47,323 nucleotides of DNA from CAZPZZ01 sp964591245 (GTDB lineage: Bacteria; Acidobacteriota; Vicinamibacteria; Vicinamibacterales; UBA8438): assembly GCA_964591245.1 (NCBI GenBank), contig CAZPZZ010000012.1, positions 1 through 47,323 on the forward strand, in the 5' to 3' direction. Positions 32,945 to 40,595 of the stretch are shown here, piece after piece. The position numbers and the translations under genes were made by a program. Position 1 is the stretch's first letter; every line of letters starts with the position of its first letter. The notes beneath the pieces were generated by a model. It was not told the DNA's origin. It did not search any database and saw only the letters and a program-made list of their open reading frames with translations.

Positions 32945-34043
32945 ATGGATCTCGAAGAACTGATCAAACGATACGCGGCCTTGGTAGAGCGGTCAACGGC
33001 GTTGCGCGGCTATCTTTGACACAGCCCAGACAGCTGACGAGCTGGTAAAGCTCGAGGCGAAGGCAGCGGCACCAGAATTTTGGAAAGATCCCGACACGGC
33101 GCAGGACGTCCTCCGCCGTCGGCGGCGTCTGCAAGACGATCGTGACCTTGCGGCATCGTTGGCGCAGAAGGTTGATGACCTTGAGGTGCTGGTCGATTGG
33201 GCGGGTCAAGGGGAGCCGATCGGAGACGACCTCGAGGCAGCTCTGGATGCGCTCTCGGCAGAGGTCGAGACCGGCGAAGTCAAGAAGATGCTCGGCGGCG
33301 AGCATGATGACAAGAATGCCATTGTCACGATTCATCCCGGAGCAGGTGGAACGGAGTCTCAAGATTGGGCCGAGATGCTGGCTCGAGCCTATCTCAAGTG
33401 GGCCGAGCGGCGGGATTTCAAGGTGCAGATTATCGAGTGGCAACCCGGGGACGAGGCCGGTATCAAGGCTGCCACACTGACGGTAGCCGGTGACTACGCC
33501 TATGGGCTGTTGATGGCCGAGGCGGGCGTGCATCGACTCGTTCGCATTTCTCCATTCGACCAGGCATCACGCCGTCACACCTCGTTTGCCTCGATGTTCG
33601 TCTGGCCGGAACTGCCTGACGATATCGACGTGGAGATTGACGAAAAAGATCTTCGCATTGATACCTATCGTTCGAGCGGAGCTGGGGGGCAGCACGTCAA
33701 CGTGACTGATTCTGCCGTACGGATCACCCATCTCCCGACCAAGATCGTGGTGTCTTGCCAGAACGAGCGATCGCAACACCGGAACCGCGACGCTGCGATG
33801 AAGGTGCTCAAGGCCCGGTTGTATGACCTGAGGCAGAAGGAGCAGCAGGAGAAGCTGGAAGAGATCGGGGGCGAGAAGAAGGCTATCGGATTCGGCAGCC
33901 AAATTCGGAGTTATGTGCTCCACCCGTATCAGATGGTCAAAGACCTCCGGACGAAGATGGAAACCGGTGCCGTGGAGCGGGTGCTCGACGGAGATTTCGA
34001 TCCGTTCATCAAAGCCTATTTGATGAAGAAAGCGGCTGGATAG
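32945..34043 (+). CDS. prfB: Peptide chain release factor 2, with programmed +1 frameshift
   Basis: Releases the peptide at UGA and UAA. The gene needs a +1 shift: codons 1-24 run from ATG 32945 to CTT 33014-33016, then an in-frame TGA (33017-33019), and reading resumes one base later at GAC 33018. The joined product is 365 residues, the same as in E. coli. It has the stop-recognition motif SPF (VRISPFDQAS) and the catalytic GGQ in SGAGGQHVNVTDSAVR. GAGGGAG precedes ATG 32945. An open frame beginning at 33159 is only the 3' part of this gene. It follows plsY by about 100 bases. Confidence 0.97.
33005..33020 (+). promoter_or_regulatory. prfB frameshift site
   Basis: The slippery codon and stop, TAT-CTT-TGA-C (33011-33020), match the universal RF2 autoregulatory site, and the flanking peptide LRGYL|D is conserved. 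When RF2 is low, the ribosome slips from CTT to TTT and continues. The stimulatory AGGGGG found upstream in E. coli is CGCGGC here, a weak anti-Shine-Dalgarno match. See the matching finding. Confidence 0.95.
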
Positions 34044-34204
34044 AACGGCCGCTCGTTCAAGAGGCGTCACGCCGAGACGATACATCCAAATCGAGTAGGC
34101 CAGACCGCTCAACCGAGGGCTGGCGGTGCACCAGTTCGAGCGCTGGGGTCTAGCTGGTGAGAGAGATGAGGCTGGTGCCAGTACGGACATCTGTGCGGGT
34201 ATGC

Positions 34205-34225
34205 ATTGATACTTTTACACTCAGG
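34205..34225 (+). promoter_or_regulatory. HAIR-like candidate HspR operator
   Basis: Compared with the HspR box CTTGAGT-N7-ACTCAAG, the sequence here is ATTGATA, 7 bases, ACTCAGG. This gives 4 of 7 matches in the left half and 6 of 7 in the right with the exact spacing. It overlaps the -35 hexamer and the spacer of the dnaK promoter, a position that would block RNA polymerase. HspR is encoded two genes downstream. The match is degenerate and found by eye. Confidence 0.45.
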
Positions 34226-34234
34226 TTTTATAAT
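34206..34234 (+). promoter_or_regulatory. Sigma-70-type promoter of dnaK
   Basis: TTGATA (34206-34211) and TATAAT (34229-34234) are separated by exactly 17 bases. This is the best promoter in the window and lies in an AT-rich island of about 100 bases (34201-34303) in otherwise GC-rich DNA. Transcription would begin near 34241, giving a leader of about 60 bases. The 150 bases between prfB and this island show no gene. No CIRCE repeat is present. Confidence 0.82.
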
Positions 34235-34303
34235 AATGAAAGCATTAGGTGTTGTAATTAATTTTTTTCTATAAACCTGTAACATGCTTTAGGAAATGGA
34301 TTT

Positions 34304-36220
34304 ATGGGCAAGGTAATTGGAATCGATCTCGGAACGACAAACTCGGTTGTCGCCGTCATGGAAGGCGGAGATCCAGTTGTTGTCACGAATGCTGAGGGGA
34401 GCCGGACCACGCCGTCTATCGTGGGGTTTACGAAGACCGGCGAGCGTCCCGTGGGTCACGTCGCGAAGCGTCAGGCTGTGACGAACCCTGAAAACACCGT
34501 ATTTTCGATCAAGCGCTTCATGGGCCGGAAGCATGACGAGGTCTCTGAAGAGATGAAGATGGTGCCGTACGAGGTCGTCAAGGCCTCCAACGGTGATGCC
34601 CGGGTGACGGTGGCAGAAAAAGAACTGTCCCCTCCAGAAATATCGGCCATGGTGCTACAGAAGCTGAAGCAGGCCGCTGAAGAGCACTTGGGGCAGTCGG
34701 TTGGACAGGCTGTGATTACGGTGCCGGCGTATTTCAATGACGCCCAGCGCCAGGCGACGAAGGACGCGGGACAGATCGCCGGGCTCGAAGTGTTGCGAAT
34801 TGTCAATGAGCCGACTGCCGCTGCGCTTGCCTACGGATTGGACAAGAAGGGAGACGAGACCATTGCGGTCTACGACTTCGGCGGGGGGACGTTCGATATC
34901 TCCATCCTTGAAGTTGGCGAAGGGGTTGTGGAGGTCAAGTCGACGAATGGTGATACCCATCTCGGCGGGGATAATCTCGATCAGCGAGTCATCGAGTGGA
35001 TTGCGGACGAGTTCAAGAAGAGCGACGGCATTGATTTACGCAATGACCGCATGGCCTTGCAACGTCTAAAGGAGGCGGCGGAAAAGGCGAAGATGGAGTT
35101 GTCGACCGTCGCAGAGACCGAGATCAACCTGCCGTTTGTGACCGCGGATCAGTCCGGGCCGAAGCATCTTGCAATGAAGTTGACTCGAGCGAAGTTCGAG
35201 CAACTCGTGGAAGACCTACTGCGAAAGACGGTCGATCCGGTCAAACGTGCGTTGGTAGATGCTGGGCTAGAGGCTTCCCAAATTGACGAAGTGGTCATGG
35301 TTGGGGGGTCAACGCGAGTTCCGCGGGTTCAGGCTATTGTCAAGGACCTCTTCGGGAAAGAGCCACATAAAGGGGTGAATCCGGATGAGGTGGTCGCCAT
35401 TGGCGCAGGGTTGCAGGCGGGGGTGCTCGCTGGGGAGGTCAAGGACCTGTTGTTGCTGGACGTGACTCCATTGTCTCTGGGGATTGAGACGTTGGGGGGC
35501 GTCAGGACAACAATGATCGAACGCAATACGACCATTCCCACGAAGAAGAGTGAAACGTTTTCGACGGCGGCGGACGGGCAGACCAGCGTCGAGGTGCATG
35601 TTCTGCAGGGCGAGCGACCAATGGCTCGCGATAATCGGACGTTGGGTAAGTTCCAGCTTGTCGGTATTCCAGCTGCCCAGCGAGGGGTACCGCAAATCGA
35701 AGTGACGTTCGATATCGATGCCAATGGCATTGTCAACGTGTCGGCGAAGGACAAGGGGACCGGCAAGGAGCAAAAGATTAAGATCGAGGCTTCCAGTGGG
35801 CTCTCCAAGGACGAAGTGGACCAGATGATGCGCGAGGCGGAAGCGCATTCTGAAGAGGATAAGGCTCGCAAGGAAGCCATCGACACCCGGAACCAGGCAG
35901 ATCAGGCCGTGTATCAAGCGGAGAAGATGCTGCAGGATGCCGGGGACAAGCTGCCTGCATCGGAGCGGGAACCGCTCGAGAGCGCTATTGCAGCGGTTAA
36001 GAAGGCTCTTGAATCGGATGACACTGCGGCGCTGACTGAGGCGATGGAGCAGTTGACCTCGTCGCAGCATAAGGCCGCCGAGACGATGTACAAGCAGTCC
36101 AGCGAGACCCAGCCGCCCACGGAGCCTGGCGCACCGGAGAGCGCAGGGGCTGACGGCGAAGCAGGTGAGGCATCCGAGGGCGATGTCATCGACGCCGAAG
36201 TTGTCGAAGACAAGAAATAG
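34304..36220 (+). CDS. dnaK: Chaperone DnaK (Hsp70)
   Basis: ATP-driven chaperone of 638 residues. It starts MGKVIGIDLGTTNSVVAV, with the phosphate loops IDLGTTNS and VYDFGGGTFDISILEVG, and EPTAAALAYG, the VGGSTRVPRVQ motif, the interdomain linker DLLLLDVTPLSLGIET, a substrate-binding beta domain and a helical lid. The tail is rich in Glu, Ala and Gly and ends in GDVIDAEVVEDKK, close to the usual EEVD-like end of bacterial DnaK. TAGGA lies about 10 bases before ATG 34304. It is followed by dnaJ and hspR; grpE is not in this operon. Confidence 0.98.
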   Translation: MGKVIGIDLGTTNSVVAVMEGGDPVVVTNAEGSRTTPSIVGFTKTGERPVGHVAKRQAVTNPENTVFSIKRFMGRKHDEVSEEMKMVPYEVVKASNGDARVTVAEKELSPPEISAMVLQKLKQAAEEHLGQSVGQAVITVPAYFNDAQRQATKDAGQIAGLEVLRIVNEPTAAALAYGLDKKGDETIAVYDFGGGTFDISILEVGEGVVEVKSTNGDTHLGGDNLDQRVIEWIADEFKKSDGIDLRNDRMALQRLKEAAEKAKMELSTVAETEINLPFVTADQSGPKHLAMKLTRAKFEQLVEDLLRKTVDPVKRALVDAGLEASQIDEVVMVGGSTRVPRVQAIVKDLFGKEPHKGVNPDEVVAIGAGLQAGVLAGEVKDLLLLDVTPLSLGIETLGGVRTTMIERNTTIPTKKSETFSTAADGQTSVEVHVLQGERPMARDNRTLGKFQLVGIPAAQRGVPQIEVTFDIDANGIVNVSAKDKGTGKEQKIKIEASSGLSKDEVDQMMREAEAHSEEDKARKEAIDTRNQADQAVYQAEKMLQDAGDKLPASEREPLESAIAAVKKALESDDTAALTEAMEQLTSSQHKAAETMYKQSSETQPPTEPGAPESAGADGEAGEASEGDVIDAEVVEDKK

Positions 36221-36237
36221 CATTCATCAGTACGAAG

Positions 36238-36254
36238 GGGCGCCGATGGCGCCC
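36238..36254 (+). other. Hairpin between dnaK and dnaJ
   Basis: GGGCGCC-GAT-GGCGCCC, a perfect 7-bp stem with a 3-base loop, lies between the dnaK stop and the dnaJ start. It has no T-tract. It may stabilise the dnaK mRNA end or lower dnaJ-hspR expression relative to dnaK. Confidence 0.6.
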
Positions 36255-36267
36255 GCCGACGACCTTT

Positions 36268-37365
36268 ATGGACTTCTACGTCATTCTCGGCGTCGATCAG
36301 GCTGCCTCACAGAGCGACCTGCGACGGGCGTATCGTCGGCTGGCGCGGAAGTATCATCCGGATATCAATCCTGGCGATCGCGAGGCGGCCGCGTTCTTTC
36401 GGAAGCTCACCGAAGCCTATGAAACCCTCATGGATCCGGATCGTCGACAGTGCTATGACGACCGGGGGTGGGTCGGTACCGCCCAAGACGGAGGAGCTAT
36501 CGAGTTCGAAGGGTTCGACTTTTCCGTTTCCACGACCGGCGAGGCTGCCTCAACGTTCGGAGATATGTTTGCGGATGTCTTCGCGGATTCGACTCGTGCA
36601 CCGGTCAAGAACCGCCCAGGGGTGGATCTTCACGCCACATTGAGATTGCGGTTCTCCCATGCGCTCAATGGTGGACGATACGGGGTAACCGTGACCCGGG
36701 TGGTTCGGTGTGAGGTGTGCGAGGGGACTGGCTCGCGGCGGGTTGCCGATGGCCCGTGTACGAGTTGTGCCGGGAGTGGCCAGGACAGGTGGACCCGTGG
36801 GCATATGGTCTTCTCTCGGCAGTGTGAACAGTGTGGGGGGACTGGGCGCGGTCGACAACGCCCCTGTGGCGTGTGTCGAACGGAGGGTGTGGTTGCGAGG
36901 AGCGAGTCAGTCGACGTCGACGTGCCAGCGGGGATTGCGGACGGGACACGCCTCCGTATTGCCAAGAAGGGGAGTGTTGAGCCAGGAGGGACGCTCGGCG
37001 ACCTCTATGTGACGGTGGCGGTCGAGCCACACCCGCTGTTCACTCGTGAAGGGGACAACATCCACATGGTTTTACCCGTGGCCGTGCATGAAGCCGCCCT
37101 CGGTTCTCGTGTGGAGATCCCCACGATCAGTGAGCCGATCCGAATGCGGATTCCCCCGGGGACTCAGTCCGGTCAACGGTTCCGATTGCGAGGCCGGGGT
37201 GCCACGTCACCGCGGACTGGCGAGCCAGGAGATTTTGTTGTCGAAGTGCGGCTCATGTTGCCTCGGGTGCTCGATGAACGGTCGAAGGAGTTGATACGCG
37301 AATTGGCGGAGATCGGCGCCGAGGACATTCGTGCCGACCTCTGGAGGAAGACTGAACCGGAATAG
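36268..37365 (+). CDS. dnaJ: DnaJ-type co-chaperone with degenerate zinc domain
   Basis: Stimulates DnaK ATPase. The 365-residue protein has an N-terminal J domain (residues 1-68, HPD at 30-32 in RKYHPDINPGD), a linker without the usual Gly/Phe repeats (EGFDFSVSTTGEAASTFGDMFADVF), a zinc domain with CEVCEGTG, CTSCAGSG, CEQCGGTG and a fourth, irregular CGVCRTEG, then the substrate-binding C-terminal domains (GDLYVTVAVEPHPLFTREGDNIHMVLPVAVHEAALG). No Shine-Dalgarno precedes ATG 36268, which lies 13 bases after the hairpin, so translation may depend on coupling to dnaK. Confidence 0.94.
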   Translation: MDFYVILGVDQAASQSDLRRAYRRLARKYHPDINPGDREAAAFFRKLTEAYETLMDPDRRQCYDDRGWVGTAQDGGAIEFEGFDFSVSTTGEAASTFGDMFADVFADSTRAPVKNRPGVDLHATLRLRFSHALNGGRYGVTVTRVVRCEVCEGTGSRRVADGPCTSCAGSGQDRWTRGHMVFSRQCEQCGGTGRGRQRPCGVCRTEGVVARSESVDVDVPAGIADGTRLRIAKKGSVEPGGTLGDLYVTVAVEPHPLFTREGDNIHMVLPVAVHEAALGSRVEIPTISEPIRMRIPPGTQSGQRFRLRGRGATSPRTGEPGDFVVEVRLMLPRVLDERSKELIRELAEIGAEDIRADLWRKTEPE

Positions 37366-37389
37366 CGGCGTCTTTCTCAGGAGTGGAAC

Positions 37390-37833
37390 ATGCCAGGTAA
37401 GGGAACTGGGACGGGATACTTCATGATCAGCGCCGTAGCACGGCGCTACAACATTCACCCGCAGACGCTGCGTCTGTATGAGCGAGAGGGGCTGCTGAAA
37501 CCGTCGCGTACCGAAGGGAACACGCGCCTTTATTCCGATGCTGACCTTGAGCAGCTCGAGACTATACTCACCTTGACGCGGGAACTCGGGGTCAATCTGG
37601 CCGGGGTCGAGATTATCCTGAACATGCGTCGCAAGATGGATCTGATGCAGCAGGAGGTCAATGAGTTCATGCTCTACGTCAAGCAGGAACTCGCACGGGG
37701 GCTGGATGACTGGGAACAGCGGTTGGGAACAGCCCTGGTAAAATCGTCTCCGACCGGCTTGGTTCGCGTGGATTCCACCGAAACCGAAGAGGATGGTGAG
37801 GCGCCCCCACCGCCTGACGCTGTGACGTCGTAG
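37390..37833 (+). CDS. hspR: HspR, MerR-family heat-shock repressor
   Basis: Represses dnaK operons by binding inverted repeats (HAIR), with DnaK as co-repressor in Actinobacteria. The 147-residue protein has the MerR winged helix: YFMISAVARRYNIHPQTLRLYEREGLLKPSRTEGNTRLYSDADLEQLETILTLTRELGVNLAGVEIIL, an exact HspR-type pattern, then a helix (RRKMDLMQQEVNEFMLYVKQEL) and a disordered acidic tail. AGGAG lies 6 bases before ATG 37390. It closes the dnaK-dnaJ-hspR cluster. A HAIR-like site overlaps the dnaK promoter. Confidence 0.93.
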   Translation: MPGKGTGTGYFMISAVARRYNIHPQTLRLYEREGLLKPSRTEGNTRLYSDADLEQLETILTLTRELGVNLAGVEIILNMRRKMDLMQQEVNEFMLYVKQELARGLDDWEQRLGTALVKSSPTGLVRVDSTETEEDGEAPPPPDAVTS

Positions 37834-37854
37834 TCGAACGTTCGAGGAGTACTC

Positions 37855-38700
37855 ATGGCCTGTCCCCATTGCCGAGACACCGGATGGCGTTTGGTTTCCA
37901 CTGACGGGCCAGATCGAGTGGAGCGCTGTGAGTGCTGGCGCGAGAGTGCTGCGCAGTCCTTGCTTGCTGCGGCCCGCATTCCCCCGCGGTATAGAGGCTG
38001 TTCTCTGGATACGTTTGTTACCTACGAGAATCCGCAGTTGCTCCGCGCAGTTGAGCGGGCGCATCGGTTTATTGAGGATTTTCCTGTCGTCGACAAGGGG
38101 CTCCTGCTGATTGGTCCGCCGGGGATTGGCAAGACCCACGTGGCGGTGTCTGTGCTAAGACAGGTTGTGCTCGAGAAGCGGGCGCGAGGTTTGTACTACG
38201 ATACTCGTAGTCTGCTGGGTACGATTCGAAGCACTTACAATCCAGTGACCCGGACGTCAGAGGTTGATGTGCTTCGCCCCGTCATGGACGCCGAACTACT
38301 GGTGTTGGATGACTTGGGAGCCGAGCGTCTCACCGATTGGGTGGAGGAGATGATGAATGTCATTGTCAACACCCGGTACAACAATCGCCGGCCCACGATT
38401 TTTACGTCGAATTATGAGGACATTCCGGACCGAGACGATATGGAGTCACTCTTGGTTCGGGTTGGGTTCCGTATGCATTCGCGTTTGCGCGAGATGTGTG
38501 AATTTCTTGAGTATGACGGACCAGACTTCCGTGAGTTTGTCGAAGGTGCCCCAAGCCGAGCCGAGCTGAATCAGAAATATCGCCTCTGGAAGAACGAGCC
38601 GCGGCCGAAATTGCCGGCCCGTGCGTCGGTTCGGGCAAGGGCTAGGTTAAAGCCAGGGCGAAGCGAACTCGGCTGGTCTGGGGGGCGCGTCGGGGGGTGA
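37855..38700 (+). CDS. DnaC/DnaI-like AAA+ ATPase
   Basis: A 281-residue ATPase of the helicase-loader and IstB group. Four N-terminal cysteines (3, 6, 25, 27: CPHC and CEC) form a probable zinc site, as in DnaI. Walker A is GPPGIGKT at 87-94 and Walker B is ELLVLDDLGAE near 144. Sensor 1 is PTIFTSNY, and an Arg-rich C-terminal tail extends from about 255. GGAG precedes ATG 37855 directly after a 12-bp palindrome. There is no transposase partner nearby, so it is probably a replicative helicase loader or a phage-type relative rather than IstB. The last bases overlap hemW (GTGA). Confidence 0.88.
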   Translation: MACPHCRDTGWRLVSTDGPDRVERCECWRESAAQSLLAAARIPPRYRGCSLDTFVTYENPQLLRAVERAHRFIEDFPVVDKGLLLIGPPGIGKTHVAVSVLRQVVLEKRARGLYYDTRSLLGTIRSTYNPVTRTSEVDVLRPVMDAELLVLDDLGAERLTDWVEEMMNVIVNTRYNNRRPTIFTSNYEDIPDRDDMESLLVRVGFRMHSRLREMCEFLEYDGPDFREFVEGAPSRAELNQKYRLWKNEPRPKLPARASVRARARLKPGRSELGWSGGRVGG

Positions 38701-39827
38701 CCACGAAGGCCCTCGGCTTGTATGTTCATGTCCCTTTCTGTGAGGCAATCTGCAATTACTGTAACTTCAATCGCGGTTTGCTCGATCCCACGATCAAGAA
38801 GCGTTATCTCCTGGCGCTGCAGCGGGAAATCCAATTGGCGGCAGACGGTGTCTTGGCCGATAGTGTGTTTTTCGGCGGAGGGACGCCCTCGGTGCTCGAG
38901 CCGAAGGAAGTGTCTGCACTGATTGAGGTGTGTCGAGAGAGTTTCGACCTTGATCCCGGTGCGGAAATCACACTGGAGATGAATCCGGAGACCGTCTCTC
39001 AAGAACGGCTTGACGGGTATCGCGTTGCCGGGGTCAACCGGATCAGTCTTGGGGTTCAGTCGTTTCAGGACGTCGAGTTGAAGCGGTTAGGTCGACTGCA
39101 TACGGCGGCTCGGGCGATTGACGCGTTTCGGGCGATTCGAGCCGCTGGCTTTGATAACGTCAGTGTCGACCTCATGGTGTGGCTGCCGCAGCAGACCGTG
39201 TCTCAGTGGCATGAAACAGTCGACACGTTGATAGGACTCGCGCCGGAACATGCGTCGCTGTATCTGCTTGAACTCTATCCAAATGCGCCTTTGCGTGAAG
39301 ACATGGCACGAGCAGGGTGGGCGCAAGCGCCCGAAGATCTCGCCGCTGAGATGTACCACACGGGGATTGAGCGGCTTGAAGCGGCTGGCCTCGGCCAGTA
39401 TGAGATCTCCAACGTGGCACAGGGAGGACGGCGTTCCCGACACAACTTGAAATATTGGTCGGACGGGAATTGGATAGGATTTGGATGTGGGGCACATTCC
39501 ACACGAGACCGGCGCCGCTGGCACAACGTCGCTGGCATAGACAAGTACATAGAACGGGTCAATGGCGGGCGATCCCCGGTGGCGATGACGGAGCCTTTGT
39601 CGGGCGATGAGCAAGTGAGGGAGCGGTTGTTTCTCGGATTACGTCTCGTCGAGGGCGTGGCGGTTGCCGAAGTGGCGGAACATTACGGAGTTGACGTATG
39701 GGGGCGTTGGGGGGACGAGTTGGCGTTGTGTGTCGATGCCGGTCTTTTACACCCAGACGCGGAGAGGCTCCGTTTGACTCGAGACGGGATGTTGCTTGCC
39801 AATGAAGTGATGCAGGTGTTCGTGTGA
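38697..39827 (+). CDS. hemW: Radical SAM heme chaperone HemW (coproporphyrinogen oxidase-like)
   Basis: The 376-residue radical SAM protein starts with GTG overlapping the previous stop (GTGA). The iron-sulfur motif CxxxCxxC is at C15, C19 and C22 (VHVPFCEAICNYCNF). FFGGGTPS and EMNPET are the SAM-contacting motifs, LGVQSFQD is family-typical, and a HemW-type C-terminal domain follows (VRERLFLGLRLVEGVAVAEV). It binds heme for delivery to cytochromes in characterised cases; the length and C-terminal domain fit HemW better than the true oxidase HemN. Confidence 0.93.
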   Translation: MTTKALGLYVHVPFCEAICNYCNFNRGLLDPTIKKRYLLALQREIQLAADGVLADSVFFGGGTPSVLEPKEVSALIEVCRESFDLDPGAEITLEMNPETVSQERLDGYRVAGVNRISLGVQSFQDVELKRLGRLHTAARAIDAFRAIRAAGFDNVSVDLMVWLPQQTVSQWHETVDTLIGLAPEHASLYLLELYPNAPLREDMARAGWAQAPEDLAAEMYHTGIERLEAAGLGQYEISNVAQGGRRSRHNLKYWSDGNWIGFGCGAHSTRDRRRWHNVAGIDKYIERVNGGRSPVAMTEPLSGDEQVRERLFLGLRLVEGVAVAEVAEHYGVDVWGRWGDELALCVDAGLLHPDAERLRLTRDGMLLANEVMQVFV

Positions 39828-39896
39828 GTCGTAGATGAAACGAGGTGAGCGTGGGGTGGTTGGCCTCGTGGAAATCAGAAATTGAGGATTAAATCG

Positions 39897-40451
39897 ATGA
39901 GGCGACACCAGGTGCGATGCCGTTTCAGCGAGGTCTTGATCACGGTGATGGCGTTCGTGGCAGGGGTGTGCTGGGGGATGACACGGGAGCCAGTAGTCGC
40001 GCAGCAGTCGGCTGCTGTGGACACGGCGATGCCGGGCGCGCGTGCCTTACATGTGTTTCATGCTCCGGTTGGCATGGTTTTTCATCTGCTCGTGCCGGGA
40101 CAGGGCACGGTGCTCGAGTCTACGATGGAGCGGGTAACGGAGGCGCTGACGCAGCATCCTGATGTCGAACGGCGAGTTCAAGCGGACGGTTGGCGCCTGT
40201 TTGTGGCTGACGAGGCGTGGCGTTTGCCTGACCTGGACGTTGAGGACGATACGGAGGGAGAGTTGGAATTCGTCGGGCTCAACTTGTACGTGACGCTTGT
40301 CGACCCGGTTCTACCAGGGGCCGATTACTCGGTGCCGGAGATTTTGAATGACGCGTTCCCACTGCAATCTCAGAGTCTCTATGACCGCTACGTAGCGGCG
40401 TACCAGGAAGGTCAGGTCTGGTTGAACCTCTCACCCATCGTCGGACCCTGA
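39897..40451 (+). CDS. Secreted protein of unknown family, paralog 1
   Basis: A 184-residue protein with a basic N terminus, a hydrophobic segment (VLITVMAFVAGVCWGM) and a probable signal cleavage near PVVAQQSA. The mature part aligns with the next gene: ERVTEALTQHPDVERRVQADGWRLFVADEA, NLYVTLVDPVLPGADYSVPEIL and a C-terminal WLNLSPIVG. It has an acidic insert (LDVEDDTEGELEF) that paralog 2 lacks. ATG 39897 is chosen; TTG 39882 is in frame upstream. I do not recognise the family. The helix-strand pattern could be a dimeric alpha/beta barrel. Confidence 0.75.
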   Translation: MRRHQVRCRFSEVLITVMAFVAGVCWGMTREPVVAQQSAAVDTAMPGARALHVFHAPVGMVFHLLVPGQGTVLESTMERVTEALTQHPDVERRVQADGWRLFVADEAWRLPDLDVEDDTEGELEFVGLNLYVTLVDPVLPGADYSVPEILNDAFPLQSQSLYDRYVAAYQEGQVWLNLSPIVGP

Positions 40452-40595
40452 GTCTGCGGCTTTCTGGCTTGAATATGTGTTTGCTTGGTTCCGCGAGGCA
40501 GTTGGGATAGAGTAGGATTTCTTGAGTCTCCTCGTCGTTTTGTCGTAGATTTGAGGAACGTAGTCCATAGGTTGTAGTTCAAGGGGGATGAGTAA

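Noticed and set aside
33159..34043. prfB starting at 33159
   Set aside because: This drops the N-terminal domain of RF2, which is encoded upstream across the CTT-TGA-C shift site.
34120..34160. tRNA-like T arm (CCAG-TTCGAGC-GCTGG) after prfB
   Set aside because: No acceptor, D or anticodon arm can be drawn around it.
34044..34303. CIRCE element (TTAGCACTC-N9-GAGTGCTAA) upstream of dnaK
   Set aside because: No such repeat is present; the only candidate operator is HAIR-like.
35309..36223. 304-codon antisense frame over dnaK
   Set aside because: Shadow of DnaK; Leu/Arg/His-rich translation without a domain.
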